Shown: positions 1-10,801, counted from the first letter of the stretch. The stretch is DNA of 64,000 bases from Streptomyces profundus (GCF_020740535.1 NZ_CP082362.1:3532501-3596500); one strand, 5' to 3'. Numbers and translations are program-made. The notes: generated by a model from the sequence alone, not told the origin.

Positions 1-465
1 GACGGACTTGGCGTCCAGCACCAGTCGGTGCTCGCCCTCCATGTCCAGGGCGAAGCCGTAGCCGCTCGGCAGCAGGTCGAGCACCTCGCCGCCGGTCACC
101 GTGAAGTGCCGCGACTCCTTGCCCGCGTAGCGGCGCAGCTCCTTGAGGGAGGTGAAGAGCGGGATCACCGGCTGCTGGGTGTTGTGGAGCGCGAGGAACC
201 CCGGGTTCTCGCCGCGTGGGCAGTAGATCTTGGCGGCGAGGAAGGTGTCGTGGAACTCCTCGCTCGACATCGCGCCCGAGGTGTAGGCGCGCAGCGCGTC
301 GGCCAGGGTCGGGGGCGCGGGCGGTCCGGCCTGGGCGGCCGGCGGCGGCTGTTGTTGCTGCTGCTCGGGGTAGTAACTCTGGCCGCCGTAGCCAGCGACC
401 GGCTGCTGAGGCGCGCCATAGGGCTGCTGTCCCGGATAGCCGGGCTGCTGGTCGTAGCCATACAT
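1..465 (-). CDS. SseB-family protein, C-terminal part outside window
   Basis: Reading the reverse strand from an ATG at 465 gives 155 codons without a stop, running off the window edge. The first ~50 residues are a low-complexity Gln/Pro/Tyr/Gly segment (MYGYDQQPGYPGQQPYG and a QQQQQ run). A compact domain follows, with LADALRAYTSGAMSSEEFHD, FLALHNTQQPVIPLFTS and the GYGFALDMEGEHRLVLD region. This pattern of a short acidic helix, then a PVIPLFTS strand and a late nonpolar strand, is typical of SseB N-terminal domain proteins common in Streptomyces. Their biochemical role is not established; a link to secretion-associated SseB of enterobacteria is only by domain name. No strong ribosome site precedes the ATG. 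It is divergent from the acyl-CoA dehydrogenase gene. Confidence 0.75.
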   Translation of the reverse strand, partial: MYGYDQQPGYPGQQPYGAPQQPVAGYGGQSYYPEQQQQQPPPAAQAGPPAPPTLADALRAYTSGAMSSEEFHDTFLAAKIYCPRGENPGFLALHNTQQPVIPLFTSLKELRRYAGKESRHFTVTGGEVLDLLPSGYGFALDMEGEHRLVLDAKSV

Positions 466-489
466 GCCGGAAAGACTACTGACTCACAC

Positions 490-518
490 TTGACCGGTTT
501 CCGCTTGCTTCTTATTAC
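490..518 (+). promoter_or_regulatory. Predicted sigma-70-type promoter of the acyl-CoA dehydrogenase gene
   Basis: TTGACC at 490-495 and TATTAC at 513-518 are separated by exactly 17 nt, a very good match to a housekeeping (HrdB) promoter. Transcription would start near 525, giving a ~55-nt leader before the ATG at 579. The -10 box overlaps the left end of an operator-like palindrome at 516-527. Confidence 0.65.
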
Positions 519-551
519 CAGTGGGTAGCATCATGGCGTTACTTACCGGTA
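516..551. promoter_or_regulatory. Two operator-like palindromes (TACC-GGTA)
   Basis: TACCAGTGGGTA at 516-527 (TACC-N4-GGTA) overlaps the predicted -10 box, and TACCGGTA at 544-551 is a perfect palindrome downstream of the predicted start site. The placement suggests repressor control, plausibly by a TetR-type fatty-acid regulator. No such regulator gene is adjacent, so the assignment is inference. Confidence 0.4.
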
Positions 552-578
552 CCCATCGCCAGCTACGGAGTCGTCGTC

Positions 579-2405
579 ATGGGGCACTACAAGTCCAATC
601 TCCGCGACATCGAGTTCAACCTGTTCGAGGTCCTGGGAAGGGACGCCGTCTATGGCAGCGGCCCGTTCTCGGAGACGGACACCGACACCGCGAGGAGCGT
701 GCTCGCCGAGATCACTCGCCTCGCCGAGAACGAGCTTGCCGAGTCCTTCGCCGAGGCGGACCGCAATCCGCCGGTGTTCGACCCCACGACCAACACGGCG
801 CCCGTCCCCGAGACGTTCCGCCGCTCCTACCGCGCCTATATGGACGCCGAGTGGTGGCGGATGGGCATCGGCGAGGAGCTGGGCGGCATGAACGCGCCGC
901 GCTCCCTGGTCTGGGCCGCCGGCGAGAACGTCCTCGGTTCCAACCCGGCCATCTGGATGTACGCCTCCGGCCCCAGCTTCGGCCGTGTCGTGTACGACGA
1001 GGGCACCGAGGAGCAGCGCAAGATCGCCCGGCTGATGGTGGACCGCGAGTGGTCGTCCACCATGGTCCTCACCGAGCCTGACGCCGGCTCCGACGTGGGC
1101 GCCGGGCGCACCAAGGCGATCCGCCAGGAGGACGGCACCTGGCATATCGAGGGCGTCAAGCGCTTCATCACCTCGGGCGAGCACGATCTCACCGAGAACA
1201 TCATCCACCTGGTGCTGGCCCGCCCCGAGGGCCATGGCGCCGGCACCAAGGGCCTCTCCCTCTTCGTCGTGCCCAAGTACGACTTCGACTGGGACAGCGG
1301 CGAGCTGGGCGAGCGCAACGGCGTCTACGCCACCAATGTCGAGCACAAGATGGGCCTCAAGGTCTCCAACACCTGCGAGGTCACCTTCGGCGCCAACCAC
1401 CCGGCCAAGGGCTGGCTGCTCGGCGAGAAGCACGACGGCATCCGTCAGATGTTCAAGGTCATCGAGCTGGCCCGGATGATGGTGGGCACCAAGGCCATCG
1501 CCACCCTCTCCACCGGCTATCTCAACGCGCTCGAATACGCCAAGGAGCGGGTGCAGGGCGCCGATCTCACGCAGTTCACCGACAAGACGGCCCCCCGCGT
1601 CACCATCACCCACCACCCGGATGTGCGCCGCTCGCTGATGACGCAGAAGGCGTACGCCGAGGGGATGCGTTCGCTGGTCCTCTACACCGCCAGCGTGCAG
1701 GACGACATCGCGGTCAAGGAGGCCGCCGGCGAGGACACCGCCGCGGAGAACGCGCTGAACGACCTGCTGCTGCCGATCGTCAAGGGCTATGGCTCGGAGC
1801 GCTCCTACCAGCAGCTGGCCGAGTCCCTACAGACCCTCGGCGGCTCCGGGTACCTCCAGGAGTACCCGATCGAGCAGTACATCAGGGACGCCAAGATCGA
1901 CACCCTCTACGAGGGCACCACGGCGATCCAGGGCCAGGACTTCTTCTTCCGCAAGATCGTCCGCAACCAGGGCGTGGCGCTCAGCGGGATCGCCGAGGAG
2001 ATCAAGAAGTTCCTCGCGGAGGCCCCGGGCGGCGAGGAGCTGGCCACGGCCAGGGAGCAGCTGGGGCGCGCGGCGTCCGAGCTGGAGGCCCTGGTCGGCG
2101 TGCTCCTCACGGATCTGGCGGCCACCGAGAAGGATGTCCGCTCGCTCTACAAGGTCGGCCTCAACACCACGTCGCTGCTGCTCTCCTCCGGCGATGTGAT
2201 CGTCGGGTACCTGCTGCTGCGCGGTGCCGCCGTCGCGGCGGCCAAGCTGCCCACGGCGTCGGCCAAGGACATCCCGTTCTACCAGGGCAAGATCGTGGCG
2301 GCCCGGCACTTCGCGGCCACGGTCCTGCCGGCGGTCGCGGTCGCCCGAGGCGTCGCCGAGGGCACCGACCTCTCCCTGATGGATCTGGACGAGTCCGCCT
2401 TCTGA
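579..2405 (+). CDS. Acyl-CoA dehydrogenase (608 aa, long FadE-like type)
   Basis: Flavoprotein predicted to catalyse alpha,beta-dehydrogenation of acyl-CoA in fatty-acid beta-oxidation. The N-terminal helical domain (about residues 40-160) is followed by the FAD-binding signature [13 protein letters not shown] near residue 165, the beta-barrel domain with [12 protein letters not shown], and the C-terminal helical domain. The catalytic base is probably the Glu in [16 protein letters not shown] near residue 447. After this comes an extra ~120-residue C-terminal helical extension, typical of ~600-aa actinobacterial members rather than the ~380-aa short forms. The ATG start is preceded by a recognisable promoter. 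A hairpin at 2418-2450 ends the transcript, so it is probably monocistronic. The acyl chain preference cannot be read from sequence. Confidence 0.92.
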   Translation: MGHYKSNLRDIEFNLFEVLGRDAVYGSGPFSETDTDTARSVLAEITRLAENELAESFAEADRNPPVFDPTTNTAPVPETFRRSYRAYMDAEWWRMGIGEELGGMNAPRSLVWAAGENVLGSNPAIWMYASGPSFGRVVYDEGTEEQRKIARLMVDREWSSTMVLTEPDAGSDVGAGRTKAIRQEDGTWHIEGVKRFITSGEHDLTENIIHLVLARPEGHGAGTKGLSLFVVPKYDFDWDSGELGERNGVYATNVEHKMGLKVSNTCEVTFGANHPAKGWLLGEKHDGIRQMFKVIELARMMVGTKAIATLSTGYLNALEYAKERVQGADLTQFTDKTAPRVTITHHPDVRRSLMTQKAYAEGMRSLVLYTASVQDDIAVKEAAGEDTAAENALNDLLLPIVKGYGSERSYQQLAESLQTLGGSGYLQEYPIEQYIRDAKIDTLYEGTTAIQGQDFFFRKIVRNQGVALSGIAEEIKKFLAEAPGGEELATAREQLGRAASELEALVGVLLTDLAATEKDVRSLYKVGLNTTSLLLSSGDVIVGYLLLRGAAVAAAKLPTASAKDIPFYQGKIVAARHFAATVLPAVAVARGVAEGTDLSLMDLDESAF

Positions 2406-2417
2406 CGCGGCCCGCCC

Positions 2418-2450
2418 CGCCCCGTTCCTCCTCCGGGGAGGAGCGGGGCG
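2418..2450 (+). terminator. Hairpin after the acyl-CoA dehydrogenase gene
   Basis: A 14-bp stem (one G-T pair) with a 5-nt loop; the arms are CGCCCCGTTCCTCC and GGAGGAGCGGGGCG. It lies 13 nt after the stop codon. There is no T-run, as usual for Streptomyces. Confidence 0.6.
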
Positions 2451-2496
2451 AAGGCTGTCGGGGGCGGGGCCGGGCGCCGGGGCCTGAGGCGTTCGT

Positions 2497-3813
2497 ATGC
2501 TGAGGGGCATGAACGCACCTTTCGACCGGGCTCACACGGATGAGCTGATGGCCTTCCTGGCGGGCTCCCCCTCCCCGTACCACGCGGTGGCGAGCGCCGC
2601 CCAGCGCCTGGAGAAGGCCGGCTTCCGGCAGGTCGAGGAGGCGGCGCCGTTCGACGGCACGGCCGGGGGCCGCTATCTGGTGCGCGGTGGCGCGCTGATC
2701 GCCTGGTATGTGCCCGAGGGCGCGGCGCCGAGCACGCCGTTCCGCGTGGTGGGAGCGCATACCGACTCCCCCAACCTGCGGATCAAGCCCCATCCGGACG
2801 CGGGCGCGCTGGGCTGGAAGCAGCTGGCCGTGGAGATCTACGGCGGCACCCTGCTCAACACCTGGCTCGACCGGGATCTCGGCGTCTCCGGGCGGCTGGC
2901 GCTGCGCGACGGCCGGCAGGTCCTGGTGCGCGTCGACCGCCCGCTGTTGCGCGTGCCCCAGCTCGCCGTCCATCTGGACCGCCAGGTGAACGAGGGCCTC
3001 AAGCTGGACCGGCAGCGGCACATGATGCCGATCTGGGGCCTGGGCGGGCCCAGGGAAGGCGAGTTGATCGAGTTTCTGTCCGCCGAGGTCGGGGTCGCGC
3101 CCGGCGAGGTGCTGGGCTTCGACCTGATGGCGCACAGCGTGGAGCCGCCCGCCTATCTCGGCCGGGATCGCGAGCTGTTGGCGGGCCCCAGGCTGGACAA
3201 CCTGCTCTCGGTGCACGCCGCGGTCGCCGCGCTCGGCTCCGTCGGCTCCGCCGCCGGAGAGCCTCCGCGCCATATCCCCGTGGTGGCCGCGTTCGACCAC
3301 GAGGAGACGGGGAGTCAGTCCGACACCGGCGCGGAAAGCCCGCTGCTGGGCTCCGTGTTGGCCCGCTCGGTGCTGGCCAGGGGCGGCGGCCTCGACGAGC
3401 AGGCGCGGGCCCTGGCCGCCTCGTTCTGCCTCTCCTCGGACACCGGCCACGCGGTGCACCCCAACTACCCCGAGCGGCACGACCCCGGGCACCACCCGAT
3501 CGCCGGCGGCGGTCCGATCCTCAAGGTCAACGTCAACCAGCGCTATGCCACGGACGGCGCCGGCCGGGCCGTCTTCGTCGCCGCCTGTGAGCGCGCCGGG
3601 GTGCCCTGGCAGTCCTTTGTCTCCAACAACGCGATGCCCTGCGGCACCACGATCGGCCCGATCACCGCGGCCCGCCACGGGATCGCCACGGTGGACATCG
3701 GCGTCGCCATCCTCTCGATGCACTCGGCGCGCGAACTCTGCGCGGCGAACGATCCGTTCCTGCTGGCCAACGCCATGGCGGCGTTCCTCGGCGAGGGCGC
3801 GGAGCGGGGCTGA
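2497..3813 (+). CDS. apeB: M18 family aspartyl/leucyl aminopeptidase
   Basis: Cytosolic zinc metallo-aminopeptidase of ~434-438 residues, the normal size for M18. Metal and active-site motifs are in order: VGAHTDSPNLRIKP (His and Asp ligands), the acidic pair in AAFDHEETGSQSDTGA, SSDTGHAVHPNYPE, and a late His in AILSMHSARELC. It trims acidic or neutral N-terminal residues from peptides. Two starts are possible: ATG 2497 with a GAGG eight bases upstream, or ATG 2509 (MNAPFDRAHTDELM), the start I would expect by family but whose GAGGGG sits only two bases away. No operon partner is evident. The symbol follows the usual bacterial naming and is not proven orthology. Confidence 0.9.
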   Translation: MLRGMNAPFDRAHTDELMAFLAGSPSPYHAVASAAQRLEKAGFRQVEEAAPFDGTAGGRYLVRGGALIAWYVPEGAAPSTPFRVVGAHTDSPNLRIKPHPDAGALGWKQLAVEIYGGTLLNTWLDRDLGVSGRLALRDGRQVLVRVDRPLLRVPQLAVHLDRQVNEGLKLDRQRHMMPIWGLGGPREGELIEFLSAEVGVAPGEVLGFDLMAHSVEPPAYLGRDRELLAGPRLDNLLSVHAAVAALGSVGSAAGEPPRHIPVVAAFDHEETGSQSDTGAESPLLGSVLARSVLARGGGLDEQARALAASFCLSSDTGHAVHPNYPERHDPGHHPIAGGGPILKVNVNQRYATDGAGRAVFVAACERAGVPWQSFVSNNAMPCGTTIGPITAARHGIATVDIGVAILSMHSARELCAANDPFLLANAMAAFLGEGAERG

Positions 3814-4075
3814 GCGGCCGGCGTCGACGGGGCCCTGTGGCAGGGCTGACGAGGTCCCGTCGCCGTTTGGTGAAACTCGTCCGCAACAGTGTGGTTACGG
3901 GGCCGGGGGGTGGCGCACTGCACGGCGTCGCCGCCCGGTCTCCATCGCACCCCTTCAGTGGCTATGGGCGGCTTGGGCACCCTAGGATTCGTCTCCAGAA
4001 AGCATTCACCGGTTGCGCCCGCGCGGCGTAACGTGTGAACACCCAGCCAGCGACGAAACCGCCACGAGGGGTCCC

Positions 4076-4900
4076 GTGACCGTGCATTCGAGCCTGCAAC
4101 CGTCTGTCGATGCCTGGACCCAGTCCATCGAGTCGATATCCGAGCTGGCGGCTTCGCTCGTTGACGGGGAGTGGAACCGCCCCACCGAACGCGTCGGTTG
4201 GTCCGTGCGCGACCTGGTGTCGCATGTGATCGGCGGCGAGTGCGAGGCGTTGGGCGACCCCCGGCCGATCCACACCCTGCCCCGGGACCTCTACCACGTC
4301 ACCGACGAGACCAGCAGGTACAACGAGGTGCAGGTCGATGTGCGGCGGCACCACACCGGTCCCGAGATGACCAGCGAGCTGGAGTACACCATCATCCGCC
4401 GCTCCCGGCAGCTGCGGAACGAGCGGCGCGGCGCCTCGGATCTGGTCTCCCATCCGCTGTACGGGAAGATCCCGCTGGCGGACTACCTGGAGCTGCGGGT
4501 CTGCGATGTCTGGGTCCACGAACAGGACTTGAGGCGGGCGTTGGGCCAGCCCACCACCCTGGACACGCCGGCCGCGCTGATCGCCCGCGACGTGCTCTTG
4601 CAGCGGCTGCCCAAGGTGGTCGCCGAGGACGCGGGGGCGCCCGTCAAGTCGGCGGTGGTCTTCGACGTGACCGGGCCCGTGGAGTTCCTCCGCACGGTCC
4701 GGGTCGACGAGAACGGCAAGGGGGCGGTGGACGGCAGCCCGTCGCTGGGGCCGCTGGTCACCTTCACGCTGGAATGGGAGATCTTCACCCGCGTGGTCAC
4801 CGGACGGTTGCGCGGCAGACGGGCCGCCGAGAAGGTCAGGGTCGAGGGGGAACGGCCCCTGGCCGACCGCATTCTGGCCTCTCTCGCGACCCCATGGTGA
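4076..4900 (+). CDS. Mycothiol-dependent DinB/maleylpyruvate isomerase-like protein
   Basis: A 274-residue protein beginning at GTG 4076, which has a GAGGGG site five bases upstream; the open frame extends further 5' but without support. The N-terminal part (WTQSIESISELAASLVDGEW, then GWSVRDLVSHVIGGECEA) is the four-helix mycothiol-maleylpyruvate isomerase N domain. The conserved His of LVSHVIGGE is a likely metal ligand, with LRVCDVWVHEQDLRRAL later. The C-terminal ~100 residues form the SCP2-like domain (FTLEWEIFTRVVTGR). Such enzymes use mycothiol in actinobacteria, but the substrate here is unknown. It converges on the PASTA kinase gene across the parS palindrome. Confidence 0.82.
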   Translation: MTVHSSLQPSVDAWTQSIESISELAASLVDGEWNRPTERVGWSVRDLVSHVIGGECEALGDPRPIHTLPRDLYHVTDETSRYNEVQVDVRRHHTGPEMTSELEYTIIRRSRQLRNERRGASDLVSHPLYGKIPLADYLELRVCDVWVHEQDLRRALGQPTTLDTPAALIARDVLLQRLPKVVAEDAGAPVKSAVVFDVTGPVEFLRTVRVDENGKGAVDGSPSLGPLVTFTLEWEIFTRVVTGRLRGRRAAEKVRVEGERPLADRILASLATPW

Positions 4901-4951
4901 GCGGGAGCCCCGCCGTTGAGCGGCCGGAGCTGAACGGCCGGAGCTGGGCGT

Positions 4952-4979
4952 GCGGGGCGTTTCACGTGAAACGCCCCGC
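4952..4979. promoter_or_regulatory. parS: parS site (ParB centromere) inside a 28-bp perfect palindrome
   Basis: The core GTTTCACGTGAAAC at 4959-4972 is a perfect match to the 14-bp ParB-binding palindrome known from Streptomyces and Bacillus. Seven GC-rich bases on each side continue the symmetry (GCGGGGC / GCCCCGC), making a 28-bp perfect inverted repeat. It lies between convergent genes (4900 and 5014), so it may double as a bidirectional terminator. ParB loading here would help segregate the origin region; Streptomyces parS sites cluster around oriC. Confidence 0.9.
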
Positions 4980-5013
4980 TTCCCGCGTGGCGTCAGCGGG
5001 TTGACGCGCGGGG

Positions 5014-6705
5014 TCAGTTGACCGGCTCAAGGCCGGTGGAGACGACCAACTCGATGTAGAGGTCGTCGTCTTCGGGGTCGTAGGGCTCGTGCGCCTCGGG
5101 CGTCTGGGAGACGACCATCCCATCGCCCTTCAGGGTCTCGTCCTTGTAGGTGAGATCCTCCTCGTAGGCCCAACCGGCCGCGCGGAGGCAGTCCTTGACC
5201 GAGTTGATGTGGAAGCCGTAGAAGTCCGGCATCACCACCGCGCCCTCGTGGTCGTCCTGGTCCCAGTAGTCGTTGGCGCGGGTGCACTTGTTGGTGTCGA
5301 TGGCCTGCTCCGGGTCGCCCTCGACATAACGCCGCTCCGGACGCTCGGTCTCCTCGCCCTGGCCGCCGTCGCCCCCCGGCTCCGGCTCTATCTCGGTGCC
5401 CTGACTGCCGCCGCCACCGCTGCCCGCCTGATCGTCCGTCTTGTCGTCCCCACCGTTGACGAGCACCACGATGGCGATCGCGGCGACCAGCGCGATGGCC
5501 GACACCGCCGCGACCGCGATCAGCCACGGGTTGGTGCCCTTGCGGGAGCCGTCACCGCTCGAACCGCCCGCGCCCTGTGCCGCGTTCATCTGGTAGGCCG
5601 ACGCGGCGCCGTGGCCCGGGGGCGGGGTGGCCGGGGCGCCGGTGTTGGGGTAGCCGTAGCCGCCGGTGGGCGGCGTGTGCGGGGCCGGTGCGTAGGGCGA
5701 GGGCGGCGGGGTGCCCGGGGTCGGCGTCGGGGCGCCGAACTGCGGGAAGACCGCCTGCGACACGGCCGAGCCGCTGTTGGTCGCGGTATGCGCGTTGGGG
5801 TTGATCATCGGCGCGGCGCCGGTCAGCGTGCCGGCCACCTGGAGGCACGCGGTGCGGAAGACCTCGGCCGAGGGGAACCGCTCGTTGGGGTTCTTCCGCA
5901 GGGCCTGCGCGACGATCGCGTCCAGCGCCGGCGGCACCGAGGCGTTGATCGCCGAGGGCGCCGGGGGCTCCTCCTGGACATGCGCGTAGGCGATCGCCAG
6001 CGGCGAGTCCGCGTCGAACGGCAGCCGTCCGGTGAGCAGTTCGAAGAGCAGGACCCCCACCGAGTAGAGGTCGGACCTGGCGTCGACGCCCCGGCCCAGC
6101 GCCTGTTCGGGCGAGAGGTACTGCGGGGTGCCCACCACCATGCCGGTCTGGGTCATCGCCGTGACCCCGGACTGCATGGCCCTGGCGATGCCGAAGTCCA
6201 TGACCTTCACCACACCACGGCGGGTGAGCATCACGTTGCCCGGCTTGATGTCGCGGTGCACAAGGCCCATCTCATGGCTGATGTCCAGCGCCGCCAGCAC
6301 ATCGGCGGTGATCCGGAGCGCCTTGTCGGCCGGCATCGCGCCATGGGCGGCGATGTCCGCCTCCAGCTCGTCGCGCAGCGGCCTGCCCTCGACGTACTCC
6401 ATCACGATGTACGGCACCTGCGCGCCGTCCAGATGGTCCTCGCCGGTGTCGAAGACGGAGACGATGTTGGTGTGCGCCAGCTTCGCCACCGACTGGGCCT
6501 CGCGCTTGAAGCGCTCGCGGAAGGCGTCCTCCCGGCCCAGCTCGCTGTGCATCGTCTTGATCGCGACCTGCCGGTCGAGCATCGCGTCGTAGGCGAGATG
6601 GACCGAGGCCATGCCACCGGTGCCGAGCACGTTCCGCAGTTGGTACCGGCCGCCCCCCACCGAGCGCCCGGGAAATTCGGCAGGCGGCTGCGCGTGGTCA
6701 CTCAT
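5014..6705 (-). CDS. Transmembrane Ser/Thr protein kinase with one PASTA-like domain
   Basis: 563 residues. Kinase domain about residues 18-290: glycine loop GTGGMASVHLAYD, lysine in QVAIKTMHSELG, catalytic loop HRDIKPGNVML, DFGIA, and SPEQ in place of APE. A Pro/Gly/Ala-rich linker (about 320-385) leads to a single membrane segment (LIAVAAVSAIALVAAIAIVV), then an acidic Gly-rich extracellular stretch. The last ~75 residues (VVMPDFYGFHINSVKDCLRA to YIELVVST) look like one PASTA unit, which in PknB-type kinases senses cell-wall fragments. Most PknB proteins have three or four, so this is a reduced ectodomain. It is divergent from a second kinase gene across 233 bp, suggesting a paired signalling module. 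Targets are unknown. Confidence 0.93.
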   Translation of the reverse strand: MSDHAQPPAEFPGRSVGGGRYQLRNVLGTGGMASVHLAYDAMLDRQVAIKTMHSELGREDAFRERFKREAQSVAKLAHTNIVSVFDTGEDHLDGAQVPYIVMEYVEGRPLRDELEADIAAHGAMPADKALRITADVLAALDISHEMGLVHRDIKPGNVMLTRRGVVKVMDFGIARAMQSGVTAMTQTGMVVGTPQYLSPEQALGRGVDARSDLYSVGVLLFELLTGRLPFDADSPLAIAYAHVQEEPPAPSAINASVPPALDAIVAQALRKNPNERFPSAEVFRTACLQVAGTLTGAAPMINPNAHTATNSGSAVSQAVFPQFGAPTPTPGTPPPSPYAPAPHTPPTGGYGYPNTGAPATPPPGHGAASAYQMNAAQGAGGSSGDGSRKGTNPWLIAVAAVSAIALVAAIAIVVLVNGGDDKTDDQAGSGGGGSQGTEIEPEPGGDGGQGEETERPERRYVEGDPEQAIDTNKCTRANDYWDQDDHEGAVVMPDFYGFHINSVKDCLRAAGWAYEEDLTYKDETLKGDGMVVSQTPEAHEPYDPEDDDLYIELVVSTGLEPVN

Positions 6706-6938
6706 CCGACTGATCCCCCTAGGGCGGCGTCACTGTTGCTCCCGCACCGCCCCATCGGACGGGGGTGCCGCACCGCGCATCATACGAACTCGTTGTTTTC
6801 CGTCCCCAGTCTGCCCCAGCACCCCCGAACGTCAAGCTCGTTGTCCGTTCCGTGACCGGCGGTGATGCGCTCAATTTGTCAGCGCTACCCCGGAACGGGT
6901 TTGATGGTTGAGCGATCCAGCTACTACGGCGAGGACTG

Positions 6939-8588
<1,650 letters not shown>

Positions 8589-8593
8589 CCGGT

Positions 8594-9637
8594 ATGCCGC
8601 TTCTCACCACCCGGCCCACCCTTCCCGAGCACACCCTCACCGAGCTGTTGGGCCACTACCGTGCCGGCGAGCCGCTCAGCTGCGAGCCGATCACCGAGGG
8701 GCTCCTCAACCACGGCTACCGGCTGGCCACCACCAGGGGCCGCTACTTCCTGAAGCACCATCTGGACGGTGATCCCGAGGCGATAGCCCCGCTGGTCCGG
8801 CAGCACCGGGCGACCGCGGCCCTGGCCGATCTCGGTCTGCCCGTCGCCCCGCCGTTGGCGGACCGGGAGGGACGCACCGTGGCCGTGCACCGGGGGCGCT
8901 GCTACGCGCTGCACCCCTGGGTGGAGGGCCGGCACCGGGACGGCGCCCAGCTCAGCCCCGCCGAGAGCCGCCGCCTCGGTGCCCTGCTCGGGCGGGTGCA
9001 CGGGGCCCTTGAGCAGGTGATAGGGCGTTCCCCCAAGCCCAGGCCGGCGGAGCGGGCCGCCGTCGCCCCGCTGGAGACCCATGCGGTGATCGACCAGCTG
9101 CTGGCGCACATCAGGGCGCGTGCCCGCCGCACCGGCTTCGACGAACTGGCCGAGCACCGGCTGTTGGAGCGTCGCGCGCTGCTGCGCACCCACGCGCACC
9201 TGCGCCCGGGACCCGCCGAGGTGCCGGCCGAGGGCTGGGTGCACGGCGACTTCCACCCGCTCAACCTGCTCTACCGGGCGGAGGGCCCGGTGGAGCCGGT
9301 CGCCATCGTGGACTGGGACCGGCTGGGCGTGCAGCCCCGCGCCGAGGAGGCGGTCCGCGCCGCCTGCATCTTCTACCTCCGCCCGGACGGCGGTCTCGCC
9401 CTGGGCAAGATCCGGGCCTACGCCACGGCCTACCGGGAGGCGTCGGGCGCCTCCCCCGACGAGCTGGCCGCCGCCGTGCACCGGGTGTGGTGGGAGCGGC
9501 TCAACGACTTCTGGATGCTGCGCTGGCACTACGAGCGCGGGGACGGCCGCGCCGATCCCCAGTTTCCGGCCGCCTCCGCGCTGGTCGTCTGGTGGACGCG
9601 GCACGCCAGGGCGGTCAGGGACGCGTTCTGCGGCTGA
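8594..9637 (+). CDS. Phosphotransferase of the APH/choline kinase fold
   Basis: 347 residues with the aminoglycoside-phosphotransferase fold: N-lobe with LLNHGYRLATTRGRYFLKHH (the lysine is the likely ATP ligand), the Brenner motif VHGDFHPLNLLYRA and the metal-binding IVDWDRLGVQPRAEE. It starts 5 nt after the kinase stop, so the two genes are probably co-transcribed. Members phosphorylate small metabolites such as homoserine, choline, sugars or aminoglycosides; the substrate is not evident. The context does not argue for antibiotic resistance. Confidence 0.8.
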   Translation: MPLLTTRPTLPEHTLTELLGHYRAGEPLSCEPITEGLLNHGYRLATTRGRYFLKHHLDGDPEAIAPLVRQHRATAALADLGLPVAPPLADREGRTVAVHRGRCYALHPWVEGRHRDGAQLSPAESRRLGALLGRVHGALEQVIGRSPKPRPAERAAVAPLETHAVIDQLLAHIRARARRTGFDELAEHRLLERRALLRTHAHLRPGPAEVPAEGWVHGDFHPLNLLYRAEGPVEPVAIVDWDRLGVQPRAEEAVRAACIFYLRPDGGLALGKIRAYATAYREASGASPDELAAAVHRVWWERLNDFWMLRWHYERGDGRADPQFPAASALVVWWTRHARAVRDAFCG

Positions 9638-9734
9638 GCCGGTGCCCGGCGGCGCCCCCCGGGACGAACGTCCCGGGCAGGAGGGGACCTTCTGCCCGGT
9701 GTGGCGGGCGGCGGGGCGCGGCAGGCTGGAAGGT

Positions 9735-10124
9735 ATGTCCGTCGAGCTGACCCATGCCCTCAGGCTGCTGCCCCGGGTGCCGCACGGGCGCGCCGCCGCG
9801 ACCGTGCGGGCGCTGCCGTGGGTGCTGCCCGCCAGCCATCTGGTGACCGGGGACCAGCTGCTGCTCCGGGTGCCGACGGCGCGCGGCGCCGCGCTGCCGC
9901 TGGACGGCACCGTGGTGGCGTACGAGGCCCATGACGAGGGGGACGCCGCCGGCTCCACGGCCTGGCAGGCGCAGCTGGTCGGCATCGTCTCGGTCACCGA
10001 TCCCGAGCGGGGCGCGCGCTCCGCGTTCCCGCCCGCCCCGCGCTACGCGCGCCACCCGGAGGCCACCTACCTCCGCCTCGCGCCCCGATACGCCGCCGTC
10101 CACCGGCCGGGCGGGGCCGCCTAG
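9735..10124 (+). CDS. Small split-barrel (pyridoxamine 5'-phosphate oxidase-like) protein
   Basis: 129 residues starting at ATG 9735 with GGAAGG just before it. The order VRALPWVLPASHLVTGDQLL, then LPLDGTVVAYEAHD, then WQAQLVGIVSVTDP and a C-terminal YLRLAPRYAAVHR resembles FMN-binding split-barrel proteins of the pyridoxamine oxidase-like group. The beta-hairpins and the late TYLRLxP strand fit, but no flavin-binding residues can be firmly assigned. It converges on the response regulator gene with a 4-bp overlap of stop codons. Confidence 0.55.
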   Translation: MSVELTHALRLLPRVPHGRAAATVRALPWVLPASHLVTGDQLLLRVPTARGAALPLDGTVVAYEAHDEGDAAGSTAWQAQLVGIVSVTDPERGARSAFPPAPRYARHPEATYLRLAPRYAAVHRPGGAA

Positions 10125-10801
10125 CGTCGCCTCTGCTCCTGGAGCCGCGCGACATAGGCGGCGGCCTGGGAGCGGCGTTCCATGCCCAGCTTGGAGAGCA
10201 GGCTGGAGACGTAGTTCTTGATGGTCTTCTCCGCGAGATGCAGCTCCTGGCCGATGGCCCGGTTGGTGAGGCCGTCGCCGATCAGCGTCAGGATGCGGCG
10301 CTCCTGGTCGGTCAGCCGATCCAGCTGCTCCTGCCCCTCGTCCCGTTCGCCGGACTCACCGCCGCGCAGCTTCTCCAGCACCCGCTGGGTGGCGTCCGGG
10401 TCGAGCAGGGACTTTCCGGCTGCCACGTCCCGCACGGCGGAGAGCAGTTCCGTCCCCCGAATGGCCTTGAGGACATAGCCCGAGGCGCCGGCCATGATGG
10501 CGTCGAAGAGCGCCTCGTCATCCGCGTAGGAGGTGAGCATCAGGCATCTCACCCGGTCGTCGAGGGAGCGGATCTCCCGGCAGACCTCGACCCCGCTGCC
10601 GTCCGGCAGCCGCACGTCCAACACGGCGACCTGGGGGTGCGCGGCCGGAATGCGGGCCAACGCCTCGGCCGCGGTGCCGGCTTCGCCGACCACCTCGATA
10701 TCCGGCTCCATCGCCAACAGCTCGTGCACACCGCGCCGGACGACCTCGTGGTCGTCCAGGAGAAACACGGTGATCACACCGTCTTCTACGTTTTCGGGCA
10801 C
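10121..10801 (-). CDS. Orphan NarL/DevR-type response regulator
   Basis: 226 residues. The receiver domain (about 10-125) has the acidic pair in VFLLDDHEVV, the phosphoacceptor Asp in VAVLDVRLPDGSG, Thr/Ser in MLTSYADD and Lys in GYVLKAIRG. A linker rich in Gly/Glu follows, then a LuxR-type HTH (about 160-220: LTDQERRILTLIGDGLTNRAI then AEKTIKNYVSSLLSKLGM). No histidine kinase is adjacent, so it is an orphan. In S. coelicolor a DevR-like orphan regulator in a similar bkd-linked place (SCO3818, from memory) was linked to antibiotic production. Start is GTG 10801, or GTG 10777 (closer to the first beta-strand). It is divergent from the bkd operon. Confidence 0.92.
   Translation of the reverse strand: MPENVEDGVITVFLLDDHEVVRRGVHELLAMEPDIEVVGEAGTAAEALARIPAAHPQVAVLDVRLPDGSGVEVCREIRSLDDRVRCLMLTSYADDEALFDAIMAGASGYVLKAIRGTELLSAVRDVAAGKSLLDPDATQRVLEKLRGGESGERDEGQEQLDRLTDQERRILTLIGDGLTNRAIGQELHLAEKTIKNYVSSLLSKLGMERRSQAAAYVARLQEQRRR

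Noticed and set aside
8594..9637. Aminoglycoside resistance gene
   Set aside because: Only the general phosphotransferase fold is evident; the housekeeping context and lack of specific motifs do not support a resistance role.
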